Of a DNA stretch of 64,000 nt, positions 11,618-23,390 are shown piece after piece. The position numbers and the translations under genes were made by a program. The notes beneath the pieces are model-generated. The model did not search any database. It saw only the letters and a program-made list of their open reading frames with translations, and was not told the origin of the DNA. Source of the DNA: Fomes fomentarius (taxonomy: Eukaryota > Basidiomycota > Agaricomycetes > Polyporales > Polyporaceae). Each line of letters opens with the position of its first letter. The stretch's first letter is position 1. The stretch is taken from NCBI GenBank assembly GCA_022606135.1, contig JABYQN010000013.1, forward strand, positions 682,001 through 746,000, read 5' to 3'.

Positions 11618-13337
11618 ATACGCAGATGGTGAGTGTTGGATCTGGTATGAACATTTACGTCAAATGGCAGTCAATCGCAGCGAAGTATGCGCACTTACTA
11701 TGAATCGCACCTGTCGCTTCCGACAGTTATCTCTAACGGCGTTGAGCTATCCAAGTTAAACGCAGCCGCTGGCGGGTGAGACAAGATGCAGAGTAGAAAC
11801 GAGTAAACACTGCGCTGAACGCCCATACTTGGGATCATTACAAAAGTTGGAAGCAGGAGAAATACTGTGGTAGGACAGTCTCCTGACCTGATGGTCCTTC
11901 TGTGATATCGTACTGACGCGAGCAAACGTCAATATTGGAAGACTGAAACAGCAAGTCGTACCTGAAGCTTCGAGACCGCCGGCGGAGCTATCCGCCCTCT
12001 GCAGTGGTCGAATACGGTACCACACGTCCTGGTTTCAGTTGACTCTGTTCCGATGAACTGTATGATAGCACCGTCGTCAACCATCTTCACGGGTCACATT
12101 GTTGGATCCGTCACGTACCCTGCTTGCGTCACAACACCTTGAGACCCCTGATATTGACCCTAGTACATTACGTCGCTGCATTGCCGACATGAGATTGTCA
12201 CCCATACCTTGCACATGAATGCTCAACATCGCGACTCTCGATCATAACGATGCCAGTACTAGAACGAGGAGCTGACCGGCGGTGTCTTCCGGGTTTAGCT
12301 ATCCTACAGTTCCAGCGCGTCCCACGATGCAGGAACAGGGGCCCACTCTCACGTCTTCCGAGCCTTCTTCACTAGCCGTCCCGGGAAAAAGAAGGGCAGT
12401 GCAAGATGTGGAAGTTGGCGTAACATTCTAAGTACTGTTGATGCAGTCGTTGCGTATATATCCTTCGACTTCGCGTCGGCTATTGCGACGGGTCGTTTAA
12501 CTGATCCGGTTTGTGTATGCTGTAGACAGGTTTCTGAGCAGTCCATGTGACGGAAAATTCGTCGATAGAGTATATTACAGACATGATACCTGGGCAGTGT
12601 GAAGTGACCGTTCCCCGCCTTCAAGTTCAATTTCGTGATTTATGCGCGCGAGCGCTTGATCGCCGGCAATTCCCGACGTATTTTATCGGCCGGAGTCGTA
12701 GCACGTTTTTGTCCGCATCCATTTGCTCTCATATCACCACGATACCGTACACTGTACAGGACCACCGGAATACACTCCTATCTTGCGCGACTCTGACGAC
12801 GCTTTCGATTGCTCCAACACTTGTTACATTGAAACCCCATACTTGCAGCAGCTTCAAATTCTATACTTTAGCAATGGCGCGAATGAGAGAACCCCGATAT
12901 AACAGGAGGATTCCACCGCTGATAATGGAGTAGGACGCCGAAACCCCTCCAACTGCCCGCGATGTCCATCAAGTACCGGTCAAGCAATGAATTCTAAGAT
13001 TTGTAAGATTGGGAAGTTCGGAGACTTCGGCCTGCACAGCCCAACTTGGACTTGTCTCATCTCGTTCTATTAGCTTGAAGTAGTCCGGTTATTCTAGCTT
13101 AAAGTCGATGGGGTCGTCCTAATAGCTCGAGAGACGGCTAAGTCGAGTCACTGCTGGTGACTGAGAATTCGATGGCATTTGCAAGGAGCTCAAAATTTAC
13201 CGCTTCGCGAGATAACATATGCCCCCGGAAGTCTTTTTTCATCTACGAATGGCACAAAATTCATGGAATACAAGATATAGGGCCAGGGCCTACGTAGAAT
13301 GGCATCCTTTCAGCACATGACCAAGACCGAATGGTCA
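11618..13337. other. Intergenic, no supported gene
   Basis: About 1.7 kb between the lectin promoter and the 3' end of the DAHP synthase gene. Frames such as 12547-12933 (+, 128 aa) show no domain and no splice-consistent extension. No repeats or hairpins stand out. Confidence 0.5.
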
Positions 13338-15966
13338 TCAGGCGTCCAACTTCCGCCCTCCGAGCTCGGAGTACAAGACATTCCCGTAAGATGTCTTTGT
13401 CCCACCCCGCTCGTTCTTGTAGTAATCGGAGATGAGGAAGGCGACATCTGTCGAGTGGGATGCATATCGGTCAAATCACCGCCTTTAGATGAACCGGAAG
13501 ATGCCTCACCTAGCGACTGCTCAAAGTTTAACCTGGGATCGCAGAACGACTGGAGGGGATAGACTTCTCAGCCACCTGCTCACGCATGGAACGTTATGAC
13601 TGGACGCACCTGGTACCTGAGAGGCAGTTGATCCTCGCTCAGTCTCATGCTCCCACCCAAACACTCGGTTACACTGAACCCGTCGTCGTTGAGCTCGCCC
13701 GTGAACTCCAGACTGACGCCACCCAGGCGCGAGGCGTACTCGGTATGGATGCGAAGACATGACGTGAGCTCGCTGATGATTGTCCCGAAGTTGCGTGTCT
13801 TGAGGCCGCTCGCGGACGATAGAGTGCTGTGTGCCGAATGTGAAGCTATAAGCTGCAAGATGTGATGAGCCGAGAGAGAGCACGCACTTTCCATGCATCG
13901 GATCACAGATCCAGATGACTGGGTGACCGGACTCATTCACTGCACGGATATGGCTGGGAAGATATTCCTCCACCTTAGTCGTAGTCGCGTCAGCAAATGA
14001 AGAGTGGGACATTGCGATCATGCGCGTACCTTCCCTGCCCCGTAACGCGTGATCAGGGTCACCTTCCCGTCCTCCCGATCGGGGTTGACGACTAGATGTG
14101 GGATAAGCTAATACCCTTCACAGCACTGAGCAAGACAAGACTTACTATCGAGTAACCTAACCAGCTCGTCCGCCTTCATGCTCGGGCCAACCTTAACACC
14201 AATTGGGTTGCGTATACCGCGGAAGTATTCCACATGTGCGCCATCGAGCTGCCTCGTGCGGTCACCAATCCACAAAAAGTGAGCCGAAGTATTGTAATGG
14301 ACCTTCTGCGGCGGCGTCTTCGTGCCATCAGCAGAATAGGACGCGAGGGAGGAGGGGATGGCGAACGCGCGCGTCATCGCTTCCTCGAACTCGAGCATCA
14401 GGCCCTCATGACTATGCAACAGGAACGGCACCGGGAACCTATCGTTAGTACTGCTCTGCTCGCATCGCATCGGATAGAAGGAGGCGCACCTCGTGTAGAA
14501 GTCGACCTCGCCAAGCGGGCCTCGGCCGCCTCCTTGCTCGTAACTGACACTATCCTTCCCAAATCCAATTGTACGCGTAAACTCGAGGGCATCCGAAAGT
14601 CCTTCTGTGATGCGATCGAATTCCTCGCTGGTGTTAAGGTGTCAGCATACGTACACCATTGAATGTAAATGTTCAGTACAGTTACGCACCGGAGCGCTGG
14701 TGAACGAACGTGGGTAAGGGACCAGTCCTTGGGATGATGCAACGATGCGAAGCCAGATGTCAACAGACTTCTGACATGATTGAGGGTGGTCGTAGAGTGG
14801 AAATAGGCACTGGAGATTACGATCAAATATCCGTTAACATACGAGGAGCGCACTCAAATTTCACCTCAGCATCCGCTTTGGATCGGGAGTACGGTCATCA
14901 GGATCAAGTCTAGGAGATGCGGTCAGATAGAAGACCAGAGATGAAATGGTGTGATATTGCTTATTACCCATTGACATTGTCTCCTCTGTACAATGCATGA
15001 GCATCGTCGGTTAGAAGACGAATACCTATGCACTCACCGGAAGCTGAGAACAACTCGATCGCCGACTTTCTCTGTGGGACTGCTTCTCGGTTTGGCGTAT
15101 TGCCCGGCGATGCGCCCTATTCGAACCTAGTCACAGGTAAATATTAGTCGAGGAACAAGAACGATCCGGCTCCCAGCTTTACTTACCACAGGCATGCGTG
15201 CGCCCCAAATCAGGATCAAGGAGAACGAAAGGATGAGGCCGATCTTGTTAGAGATGTTTTCCTGCCGGATGTGTCAGTGACGAAAGAGTGCGATGGAAGC
15301 GCAATAGATCGTACGTGGGTGCATGCATCGAAGCTCTCTGCACAATCCCCAGCATGAAGGAGGAATGCCCTGTTTTTCTGCACTTGGGTAAGCTGGTGCC
15401 GTAGACGTTCAATCTTATGACCCATGGTCAGCCCTCCTGTGATGATTGGCTAAGGGCAAAGCTGACCTCCGAAGGCGACACGAGAGGAGGGAGCGTCCGT
15501 ATTTTTGAGAGAACCCTGGGAAGAGTATGAGCTACCGAACTGGGCGTACATGACGCCATACTCGCTTGTCTAGCTGCTCGCGATCAGGGTACACGACATC
15601 CTGTACAAGTGCGTGAGCATATGGACCAAAAGCGCCTAATCATAGTTCCGTCCCGGAAGGAGACCATCGCGACCACCACATGTGCGTGAGGTTGCTGTCC
15701 CACCCTCTGTCGTCCTGAGGGTTTGAGGACTCGATCAGCGATCCACTGGATGCGCCGCTGAGGCAGGAGAATGGATTATTACTCCGCTCTCTGATTCTCA
15801 TGTCGCCTCAACAGCACAGCAGAGTGCCATTGGCTCAGGAAGGAACACATAGCGATCATTCTTGGCCTGAGGAGTGCGGCAGGCAAAGACTGTGCATACG
15901 CAAATGACTCACCTGTGCAGCGGGCTTGCTCCTCCAAGAGCCGGGTGTCCAGCCGTTCTCGGCCAT
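13338..15966 (-). CDS. Class II DAHP synthase (3-deoxy-7-phosphoheptulonate synthase), about 494 aa
   Basis: Condenses phosphoenolpyruvate and erythrose 4-phosphate to DAHP, the first step of the shikimate pathway. Sixteen exons: 15966-15913, 15600-15566, 15515-15467, 15413-15315, 15261-15187, 15126-15038, 14985-14968, 14909-14865, 14809-14690, 14627-14490, 14411-14146, 14091-14030, 13973-13888, 13808-13610, 13549-13510, 13447-13338; all phases match. Class II signatures are intact: [13 protein letters not shown] at the start, the metal-ligand Cys in HAGDCAESF (about residue 70), [45 protein letters not shown] with the ligand His, SLEFTGE with the ligand Glu, and CDPRLN with the ligand Asp. 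The tail [10 protein letters not shown] is also normal. The second intron uses a GC donor (gcgagt), the first is unusually long (312 nt), and exon 7 is only 18 nt. The class is plant/actinobacterial-like and distinct from the yeast class I enzymes. Confidence 0.93.
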
Positions 15967-16875
15967 TATAATGAGCTGTATCGTAGCGAAGAAGTCAGCT
16001 GCAGATAATCTCTCGTGCAGAGGGGGAAAGCTCACCGAGTGGATGAGGGTTCAGTGTGAGTTACAACTTCTCCCGATCATTACGATCTAAATACTCCCTC
16101 CGACCCAGGATCTAATCTTATCTAGGCAGATGCAAGCGCTTGTGTAACGATCCACGCGTTCTGCTCGAGCGCCTAGGCACCTCTCGACTCGACGTCGAAC
16201 TTCATGATCACCTTCTCTCCGGTCTCAGACCTTACAATCCGCCACCACCTGCTTCCTACCCTCGGTGAATTCTAACACCATGGCTAAAGCACATCAAGTC
16301 AGCCCCCTTTGAGTCTGAACTGATGGTGGTTCTACGGGACGGTCATCTGTCCTCAAAATCATTCTCCATGCACCATCGCTCTTCAGAGTCTACTCGAATC
16401 CGTCGAGTGGCACAGCCAATGGAAGAGATACCTGACTGCAGTGTTCGCTATCCATGCTCTACCAACCAACGCCCATTATATTAGAAGGACACGATGTAGG
16501 TCCGGTGAGCGACACAGTGGGGGATCATTGTCTGTCCCACTGAATTGTCGAATGCTGGAGCTCCGGCAAACGGAGGAGACGACCTTCGAGCTCCTCCGCG
16601 AGGTATTCTTGGATCCTCCAGTGCTTCCCTCTACACCGTTTCTGTCTCTTGTACGCTGCCCAAAGCCCTCTTTGAACCCATTGGGAGATGTCACGAATGT
16701 CGCGACCAGTCAGATGACAGACTTATGACCTCAGATCATATTCAGACTTACGACTCTGCCCTAGCTTCGTCGCTTCTCTGGCCATTTCTACGCTTCAGCA
16801 GATCCCTCGCCGGCCCGTTCTACACGATATAATGGCACAGTGCGCAATGTCCACAAACTCAGAACACTGACAACC
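15967..16875. other. Divergent promoter region between DAHP synthase and CE15 genes
   Basis: About 0.9 kb separates the two divergent starts. A TATA-like ATATAA lies at about 16827-16832, some 45 nt before the CE15 ATG. Frames at 16441-16832 carry no domain. No strong dyad was seen. A shared bidirectional promoter is possible but not shown. Confidence 0.5.
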
Positions 16876-18469
16876 ATGCTCGTCCTGCTGACCTCGCTCC
16901 TACTCGCATTGGGAGGGCTCGTCCATGTCCACGGCGTGCCGCCATCCAGGTGCGCGCCATCTATCGAGCACCTCCCGCAGCCCTCCGACCTTCCCATCAT
17001 CGACACCCTCCCAGACCCATTCACTTTCCGTCTCTCAAACCGCCACGTCCACTCGCGCGCAGACTGGGAATGCCGGCGTGAAGAGCTCATGGTCCTAGTC
17101 CAGCAGTACCTCTACGGCTTCTACCCCGACCGCTCCCTCGAGCGCGTCCGCGCGCACCGTGAGGGCAACAATTTGACCATAAATGTTGCGGTAGGAGAGA
17201 AACGGACGAGCTTCCCTGCGAACATCACCTTTCCGCCCGTGCATGCCGTCCAGGGCGGCGTTGGCGCACGCGTGCCTGTCGTCATTGCCACGGGCCCGCT
17301 CGCGCCCGTGAACGCGACGCCGTTCTTGGAGTCTGGTGTTGCGGTGGCCGAGTTTGACGTAAACGTTGTGGCGAACGACTCCTACACGCGCATTGGGGCG
17401 TTCTGGGACTTGTATGGTGACCGTGACATTGGTGAGGTCACCTTGTTGCTGCTATATTGGCGGAGGAATTTTCTCAGCTAAAACACGGTGCAGGTGTCAT
17501 GACGGCCTGGGCTTGGGCGGAGCATCGTATACTCGACGCGATCGAGCAGGTCGTGCCTGAGGTCGACACTTCGCGCGTCGGCGTAGTTGGGTGCTCACGC
17601 TATGGCAAGACCGCGCTCGCTGCTGCAATCTTCGACGAAAGAGCAAGTGTGATGGCACTGTCCGTACCACTGTCCACTTAATTGTATGTTTTCAGATCAC
17701 GCTCGCGCTTCCGCTGTCTAGTGGAGCGGAGGGTATCGGGCCTTGGCGGTACTACTATGAGAGCCGTGAGTACATAGCCGACAACGCTCTAAGTGAGGAA
17801 GTTTCACTGAAGGTGTGGTCGTAGAGGGCGCCGCGGAGAAGATCGAGAACATCACGACGAACTACGGGTACTGGAGCGACAGGGCCTTGTGGAAATTCGA
17901 CAACGTCACGGGCAATTCCACCAGAGTTCCATTCGACGCGCATGAGCTCGTCGCGCTAGTTGCTCCGGTATGTGCCATTCCTTTCGGGGTTCTAGCATCT
18001 AGCCTCAGGTACTCGAAATTATAACAATTCGCTTCGTAGCGCGCAATTCTCTGGGACGAGGGCCGGGAGGACTGGTGGGTGAGTGCCGCAAATGCCTACA
18101 AGATGTCCCAGCGACGCTGACAAGGTGTCAGACAAACCCGGAGGGTTCCCTCGGAGTGGTCTTCCCTGCAGCGAAAGCCATCTTCGACTGGCTCGGGGTG
18201 GGCGACAATGTTGGGATCCACGTGCGTCACCCACCCGACGATCTCCACTGTGGGCTGTCGGCGTAGTAAGTGATTCTTCTCAACTCTTCGCTCGCGGATG
18301 GGTAACTCAAGGTTGTGTGTACCTCGCGTCATGATGTAGCCCTGCTGTCCAGCCGTTCGTGCGAAAGGTCTTCTTCGGTACGCCGACGTCAGTCAACTTC
18401 AGCGACATCTCGCCATTCCCGGTCCATCATGAGGCTTTCCCGTGGGCGAGCACCCTGCCAAGAGGGTGA
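16876..18469 (+). CDS. CE15 4-O-methyl-glucuronoyl methylesterase, secreted, with an in-frame TGA
   Basis: Cleaves ester bonds between lignin alcohols and glucuronoxylan; extracellular, typical of wood-decay fungi. Exons: 16876-17431, 17494-17642, 17696-17765, 17825-17967, 18040-18124, 18172-18265, 18340-18469. The start at 16876 opens a classic signal peptide (MLVLLTSLLLALGG). The nucleophile motif is GCSRYGK (Ser about 220; most family members have Asn where this has Tyr). LPLSSGAEGIGPWRYYYES and LVALVAPRAILWDEGREDWW follow, then the His-bearing DDLHCGLSAYP near the end. Potential N-glycosylation sites (NLT, NIT, NDS) are present. Intron 2 uses a GC donor (gcaagt). In exon 5 the frame meets TGA at 18118-18120, two codons before the donor; phases on both sides still agree, so either a nonsense mutation or a base error removes the last part with the catalytic His. 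Confidence 0.85.
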
Positions 18470-18569
18470 AGATTCACATCATGATCGTTGTGTGTCGTGT
18501 CATAGTCACATGAATAACAAGTAGGTGTAGGATATGGTACGCTATACTGCAATGATATCCCCTGTGACC

Positions 18570-19734
18570 CTAAGCCGGTGTGGCCACTATGTCGTAGCTG
18601 ACAGACCACGACGCCCATTGGCGTTCATTCCTAACCCATATATGGCCCAACATATCCCTCACCGAACTCGTCACGTCCTTCCACGCTCTACCACATTCCA
18701 CCTCCGACAAGTGCTCCAGCGTCGTGACGCAGAATCTATCCCCGCCCATGGCCCCTGGGTCAGACGCGCTTTGTAAGGCTGCTCGCAGGAGATGTCGAAC
18801 TCAGTTGAACTGGACCAGCAGATCTGCGACAGGAGCGCGTGTGCGAGGTTTGACCAGAGAGGCTCGGTGAGCCCGTCCTGGCGGACGATTTCGCCTTTCG
18901 GGAGGTTGCACAGCACGGGTGTGCCCTCTGGGTACGTCGCCCCTCTGCCGTCTCCATATAGTTTGGAGAACATCTCGTGGTCCCTCTTGCCCGCCTCGGG
19001 AAGCTCGCCGTTATCGTCGTGCTCGCGCTGCAGCGCATAGCAGAGCCGGCTCGCGCAGTTGACGGACTGCTGGCGCCAGCCCATCCCGAACACGCGCGTG
19101 TAGAACTCGCCCGAGAAGTTGGTCAGGTTCCGCTCGTACTCCGGTTCGACCTCCTTCAGGCTAGCGATCTCGGTCTCCGTGATTTCCTTGTGCTCAGCGT
19201 CCGTGAGGAGGTTTGGGGGAAGGTCGGAGAGGGAATGGGTGTCATCTCCGAGGCTGATGAGACGAGAGCCGGCCCAGGGGGCGTAATGCGCTCGCGTGTG
19301 CTGGAGGATGTGGCGCTTGCCGATGATGAGGAGAGACTTGCAGGTGATGGAGAGGTGGATGACTTCATGTAACTCGCTGAGGTGCTCGAAGATGAGGTCG
19401 ATTGTTTCGACGGGGAGCTTTGAGATTGCGCCGGGTGGAGGACGGATGGGACCTTTGAGCCATTCGTCAACTTCTCTGTCGGTGACTTGTCAGTACTGAT
19501 ACAGTAGACCAGGGGAGTGTTATGCAGTGTGGAAGGCATACTTTGGGAGACACGGGAGGGTGAGGTGTCGAAGGAGTCTATGGTGATGCTGGAAGAACCA
19601 TGTGGACATGTACCCGCTAGTGAAGTTGCTGATTTCTCTTCTATCGACATTGATTCTAAGATGGTAAGATGGGCGTTACTCATGATGATAAGCGCATGAG
19701 GGGAGGAGACTCACATTTGCCACCATTGGCTCAT
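18570..19734 (-). pseudogene. F-box-like protein of the MGQ family, one-base frameshift near the 3' end
   Basis: Exons: 19734-19715 (20 nt, MSQWWQ-), 19655-19542 (114 nt), then 19475-18570. Exon sizes of the first two match those of the tandem F-box genes at 42-63 kb exactly. Exon 3 reads EVDEWLKGP, an F-box ISKLPVETIDLIFEHL with ITCKSLLIIGKRHIL, then HYAPWAGSRLISLG, LPPNLLTDAE, VLCNLPKGE, HALLSQICWS and QGPWAG. At that point the frame breaks: a run of four C on the plus strand (18740-18743) should be five to continue as DRFCVTTLEHLSEV, AWKDVTSSV and HIW, which is present in the next frame and ends at 18570. Either a sequencing undercall or a real deletion explains this. Expected role: substrate-binding adaptor of an SCF ubiquitin ligase (family inference). 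It lies tail-to-tail with the CE15 gene, about 100 nt away. Confidence 0.8.
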
Positions 19735-21343
19735 GTTGTAATACTTGAAGAGGTTGAAGGACCACTAGGGGTATGCGCTGGCAGGGAAAAGTACTTATGT
19801 ATGATCGCGCCTTCATGCGGCTGTACAGTTGATGATACGCGGGATTTGTGTTGTACATTACGGCACCGGGCCACCCCTGTATTGAAAGGCGGACAGGTCC
19901 CACCATGATCGCGCTCGGCAACACCACAGGAGGTCAAGGTTCGCCGATGCGCGATGTCAAGTGCGATGAACACACACAAATACACTTATCTACATCATCG
20001 GGCGACATCATCTATCTGAGAACATCTCATCTTACTTTGCTGTATTCGCGATGGGTACCAACCTCATTGTACCGGCGTCGTTGTTCCCTCCGGAATCATC
20101 GGGGTGGCTGATGTTTCAACTGCCAAGACAAACGCCGTGTTACGTCTAAAGCTTGCATGTTGAAGCTGAGGTGACGTACCAAACAACATGATTCAGCGCT
20201 ATTCAGTCGGCTGCGGTATAAAATCCTTTGCATGTGTTAGCAGTACTAGGTGATGCGCATCGTGCGGCATGGCCGCGCGAGTACTCGCCGCATTTGGTAA
20301 CTGAAGCGCGCGCTGACGAGCGCTATTGCATCCACTTCGTACCACCACGACACCCCGCCAACGACGCGCCCCGCCGACATCCTTCGCACTCGCCGTTGAG
20401 CCGACGCTACCCACAGACACTCTGCATATCTCGATTCCGCAGGATCTGTCTCGAACAAGCACCTGGGATCTCGCCGACACGAGCCAAGCCAGCCCGCACC
20501 GACGCGACATACCTTCACGTCTGAGACGACGGTCGCCGAGCCTGCCTCGCGGATACAGCCATTCCGACCTACTCGCAGACGAGCCTCACTCCGAGCACTC
20601 ATCGGACGTCCCCTGCAGCCATCTGTCACCGCTCGCTCTTACATCCCTCCTTCCCCGTTGGACACACTCGTACTTACCCTTACTTACAGTACCACACCTC
20701 CCGATAGTTCCGTCATACGATATTTACTGTAACATTTTGCTCTGTTGCGAGAGCTGCGCGCGCCATGGCTTGCTTACAGTCGCTTATGATCCGTATCAGT
20801 TTACCCGTACCCCTCGCATTCCAGCACATTTCCAGTCTTTTCCATCCCTGTTCTTGGCCACGGACTCCTGTAAATACATAAGACGTAGTAGCTAGCCCTC
20901 GAATACAAGACAGTTTTTCCTCCAGTATTCGACACTCGTGCTTCGACTTTCGACTCTCGTTCATTGATCAGCGCTTATCGACTCTCGATCTCCCGACGCT
21001 CGACTCTCACCTTACGGACCTTCGGCCTCAGCCCTCGACACAGTCAGCTACCCTCGACATTCATTACATTCTACGTCCGGGCCTATTCCAGGCATTCCGA
21101 CGTTATCCTACATGGCCACTCCCTCCACCACTCACCACTCCCTCACTCCTCTCTCTCATCCCACTCCATCCGGCTCCCCTTGTGTACACACGAACGGACT
21201 CTCGCACCTTCGACAGTCTGCACACACGCATTTTAGGTCTATCATAGGGTGTTGTAGTGACTACCAGTGCATCCGTGGAGGTCCGTTGGCATCCGTGGGC
21301 GTCTACATTGCCTGATCGAGCATGACTGTCTAGTATGTGTAAC
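19735..21343. other. Intergenic, pyrimidine-rich, no supported gene
   Basis: A 189-aa open frame (20326-20895) is Ser/Pro/Arg/Thr-rich, has no domain and overlaps equally long frames on the other strand, so I do not call it. Around 20935-21020 the sequence is built of loose repeats of CGACTCTCG/TCGACTTTCG on a CT-rich background. No gene is supported. Confidence 0.5.
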
Positions 21344-21520
21344 GGGCTTGGGCGCCCGAGCCCGGCGAGAAATGAGTACGAGAGCTGGATCCGGATTTCT
21401 GAGACGAGATAAGGGGTACGGAGGACCAGGCGGGACGGGGCTCGGTACCAACGCCATTACACGCGTTGGTTCCTCTAGCCTGAGGGAAAAGAGACATCTC
21501 GTAGCATGTCACTAAGTGAC
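21344..21520. repeat. Cluster of three palindromes upstream of the mitochondrial-type gene
   Basis: A 20-base near-perfect palindrome GGGCTTGGGCGCCCGAGCCC at 21344-21363 (18 of 20 positions symmetric; the two exceptions pair as G-U in RNA); an 8-bp inverted repeat ACCAACGC / GCGTTGGT at 21447-21454 and 21463-21470; and GTCACTAAGTGAC at 21508-21520. They lie 290-470 bp upstream of the ATG at 21814. Their role is unknown; factor-binding sites or part of an unannotated transcript are possible. Confidence 0.4.
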
Positions 21521-21688
21521 TCAGTCCGAATCGGGATGGTCACGGTCACTGTGCTGTTACAGTATCGTATTTCCTGCCAGGTCTTCTGTTACTTACTATT
21601 ATAACTATCTAGAGTCTCCCATCGCCACCATAGCTCAAGGAAGGATGCCGTTCTCCAGTGAGGATACTGGGGACACTGCCAGTGGAGA

Positions 21689-21767
21689 TGACGTCACGAA
21701 AGTGCCCCAGTGACGTCCTTCGCTCATAGACGAGTTCTCGTCCAGTGGGTCGCCCGACGCTATATAA
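21689..21767 (+). promoter_or_regulatory. CRE pair and TATA box of the 378-aa gene
   Basis: TGACGTCA at 21689-21696 and TGACGTCC at 21711-21718, 22 bp apart, then TATATAA at 21761-21767, about 50 nt before the ATG at 21814. The order CRE, CRE, TATA, ATG is what an ATF/CREB-type stress promoter looks like in fungi. The elements are seen directly; stress control is inference. Confidence 0.55.
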
Positions 21768-21813
21768 ACCCTGGCAACGTGTTCCTACCCCCAGTGATTT
21801 CTTGCTACTCACT

Positions 21814-23073
21814 ATGTTGTCGAACGTTCTCCGACGTGCATCTCGCGCTCTCCCAGCCACCCGCCTCCTCCACGTGTCCGCTGTCGCGCCTCAGCCTTCC
21901 GGGCGCGACCCTCGTCTCTCTCAAGGCACATCCAGCCAGCCGAAAAACTACCATTCTGGAGACCCTCATGATCAATCTGCGCGGCGAGGCCAGGAAGTAG
22001 GACATGGCCAACCTTCCACAGGGTACGACGCTGCTTCACGTGTTCAGGACCAGAAGACCGACCGCAGTGGATTAACCGGTAACCAGGAGGGCGTAGGCTT
22101 TGCGGATCAGGTGGGCTCCGCGTCTGCCACGGGAAACAAGAGCGACCCGCGCCCATCGACCGGTGAAGGGAAGGGTGGGCAGGAGGAGAGCACCCCGCCC
22201 GGCTTCGTTGCCAGTATCAAGAGCAAGCTGGGCTTTGGCACGAGCAGCGATGAGGTGAAGCAGAACAGAGGCGGAGGAGTCGGGGTGACAGGTACCGGTG
22301 CCCTCCCGTTCGAGAAGAAGCCGGAGGAGGGTCGTCGTCCGTATCACACGTCTGTGGTTCGCGCTGCAGACAAGACTCGTGGGCAGGCACCCGAGGCGAG
22401 CAGGCAGCCCAAGGACCAGACGTATGGGGATCAGAACGCGCATATCAAACACAAGGGCTCGATGCAATCCCCCGACCCCGGCAAAGGCAATGCAGCGGAT
22501 GACCCCAAGCTCCCATCGCATCAGGTGTGTATATATGCGCCTAATACTTACGAGTAACGACACCTTCCTCACACATCGCTCTGGTCATAGCTGGAGAAGA
22601 AGTCTGTATCTCGCCAGGACCACCAGAAGCGTGCCTTTTCCTCTTCCGCACGAGCTCTCGAAACGAAACATACGGCCCAATCCTACTTCAAGGACATCGA
22701 CAATTCCCCGGCTCGATCTCAGAAGACGTACCAGGTCGACGGCTCTGGTACTGGTCCGGACATTCAACGACCGGATGAGCCCCTCACGGGACCATACTCC
22801 CAGGCAGGAGCGAACACCAAGGAGTACGAGACGGTACGCTTCTACGTCTATCCTGTCATGTACAGCCCTCATGAATTGAGCACTACGCAGGTCGCGAAAG
22901 ATGACAAGTATGACGTTCCTCCATCGTCAGGTCCCGAGAAGGACCAGAAGCTGCGTTACGGCAACATTCCAGAAAATGCCTCGGGCCAGACCAATCGCAC
23001 TGAGGTGAGCAAATCTGGAGAGGGCCCGGAGGGTTCAAGCAAAGGCGGGCGTAAACCGGAGGGTCGTACATGA
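21814..23073 (+). CDS. Mitochondrial-targeted hydrophilic protein, about 378 aa, unknown function
   Basis: Exons: 21814-22524, 22591-22833, 22891-23073; both introns phase 0. The start at 21814 gives an amphipathic Arg-rich presequence (MLSNVLRRASRALPATRLLH) without acids, a strong matrix-targeting signal. The rest is very hydrophilic, Gly/Lys/Asp/Gln/Ser-rich and probably disordered, with LEA-like composition (repeated DPR, GDPHDQSARRGQE, QTYGDQNAHIKHKG). Two further presequence-like stretches occur inside: RRPYHTSVVRA at about residues 170-182 and QKRAFSSSARALETK at about 248-262. A short helix VASIKSKLGFG lies at about 133. No catalytic domain is recognised. Together with a promoter carrying CRE elements, a stress-protective matrix protein is a reasonable guess, not a demonstrated function. 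Confidence 0.82.
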
Positions 23074-23201
23074 GCGAACGTATACTCATCAACTGAAAGA
23101 TATGCGGTGAGCAGTTCGGACGTTGATGTACTTGTATTTGTAACGCGTACTCTGGGGGAGTTTACAATGACGGTCTAGAAAGACTGGGGTTATGTATCGT
23201 A

Positions 23202-23390
23202 TCAACATCCCTGAGCGTAGCTAGCCTTGAAGTCCTGCATACATGACCGGGATACACCTTCGATCACCTGCGACCACTCAACCTCATGCATCCGCTTCCA
23301 AAGATAAACCACAAGCTCATCACCCTCGTCAGTTACATCCTTCCACTTCTTCGCGATCTTCGTATGGAGCATCGTATATAGCGTAGGCAC
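23202..23390 (-). pseudogene. Remnant of an MGQ-family F-box-like gene (C-terminal end only)
   Basis: Minus-strand reading contains KIAKKWKDVTDEGDELVVYLWKRM, read here in two parts as KIAKKWKDVTDEG and DELVVYLWKRM, which aligns with the conserved end of the family (VAKEWKDVTAEVD-LL-HLW). No CNLSK, ICWS or GPWAG core precedes it on the same strand within 1 kb, so only the 3' tail survives. It shows that the family once had a copy here, on the same strand as the 18.6 and 28.2 kb members. Confidence 0.6.

Noticed and set aside
20326..20895. 189-aa open frame on the plus strand
   Set aside because: Ser/Pro/Arg-rich, CT-rich DNA, equally long frames on the opposite strand, no domain and no splice extension.
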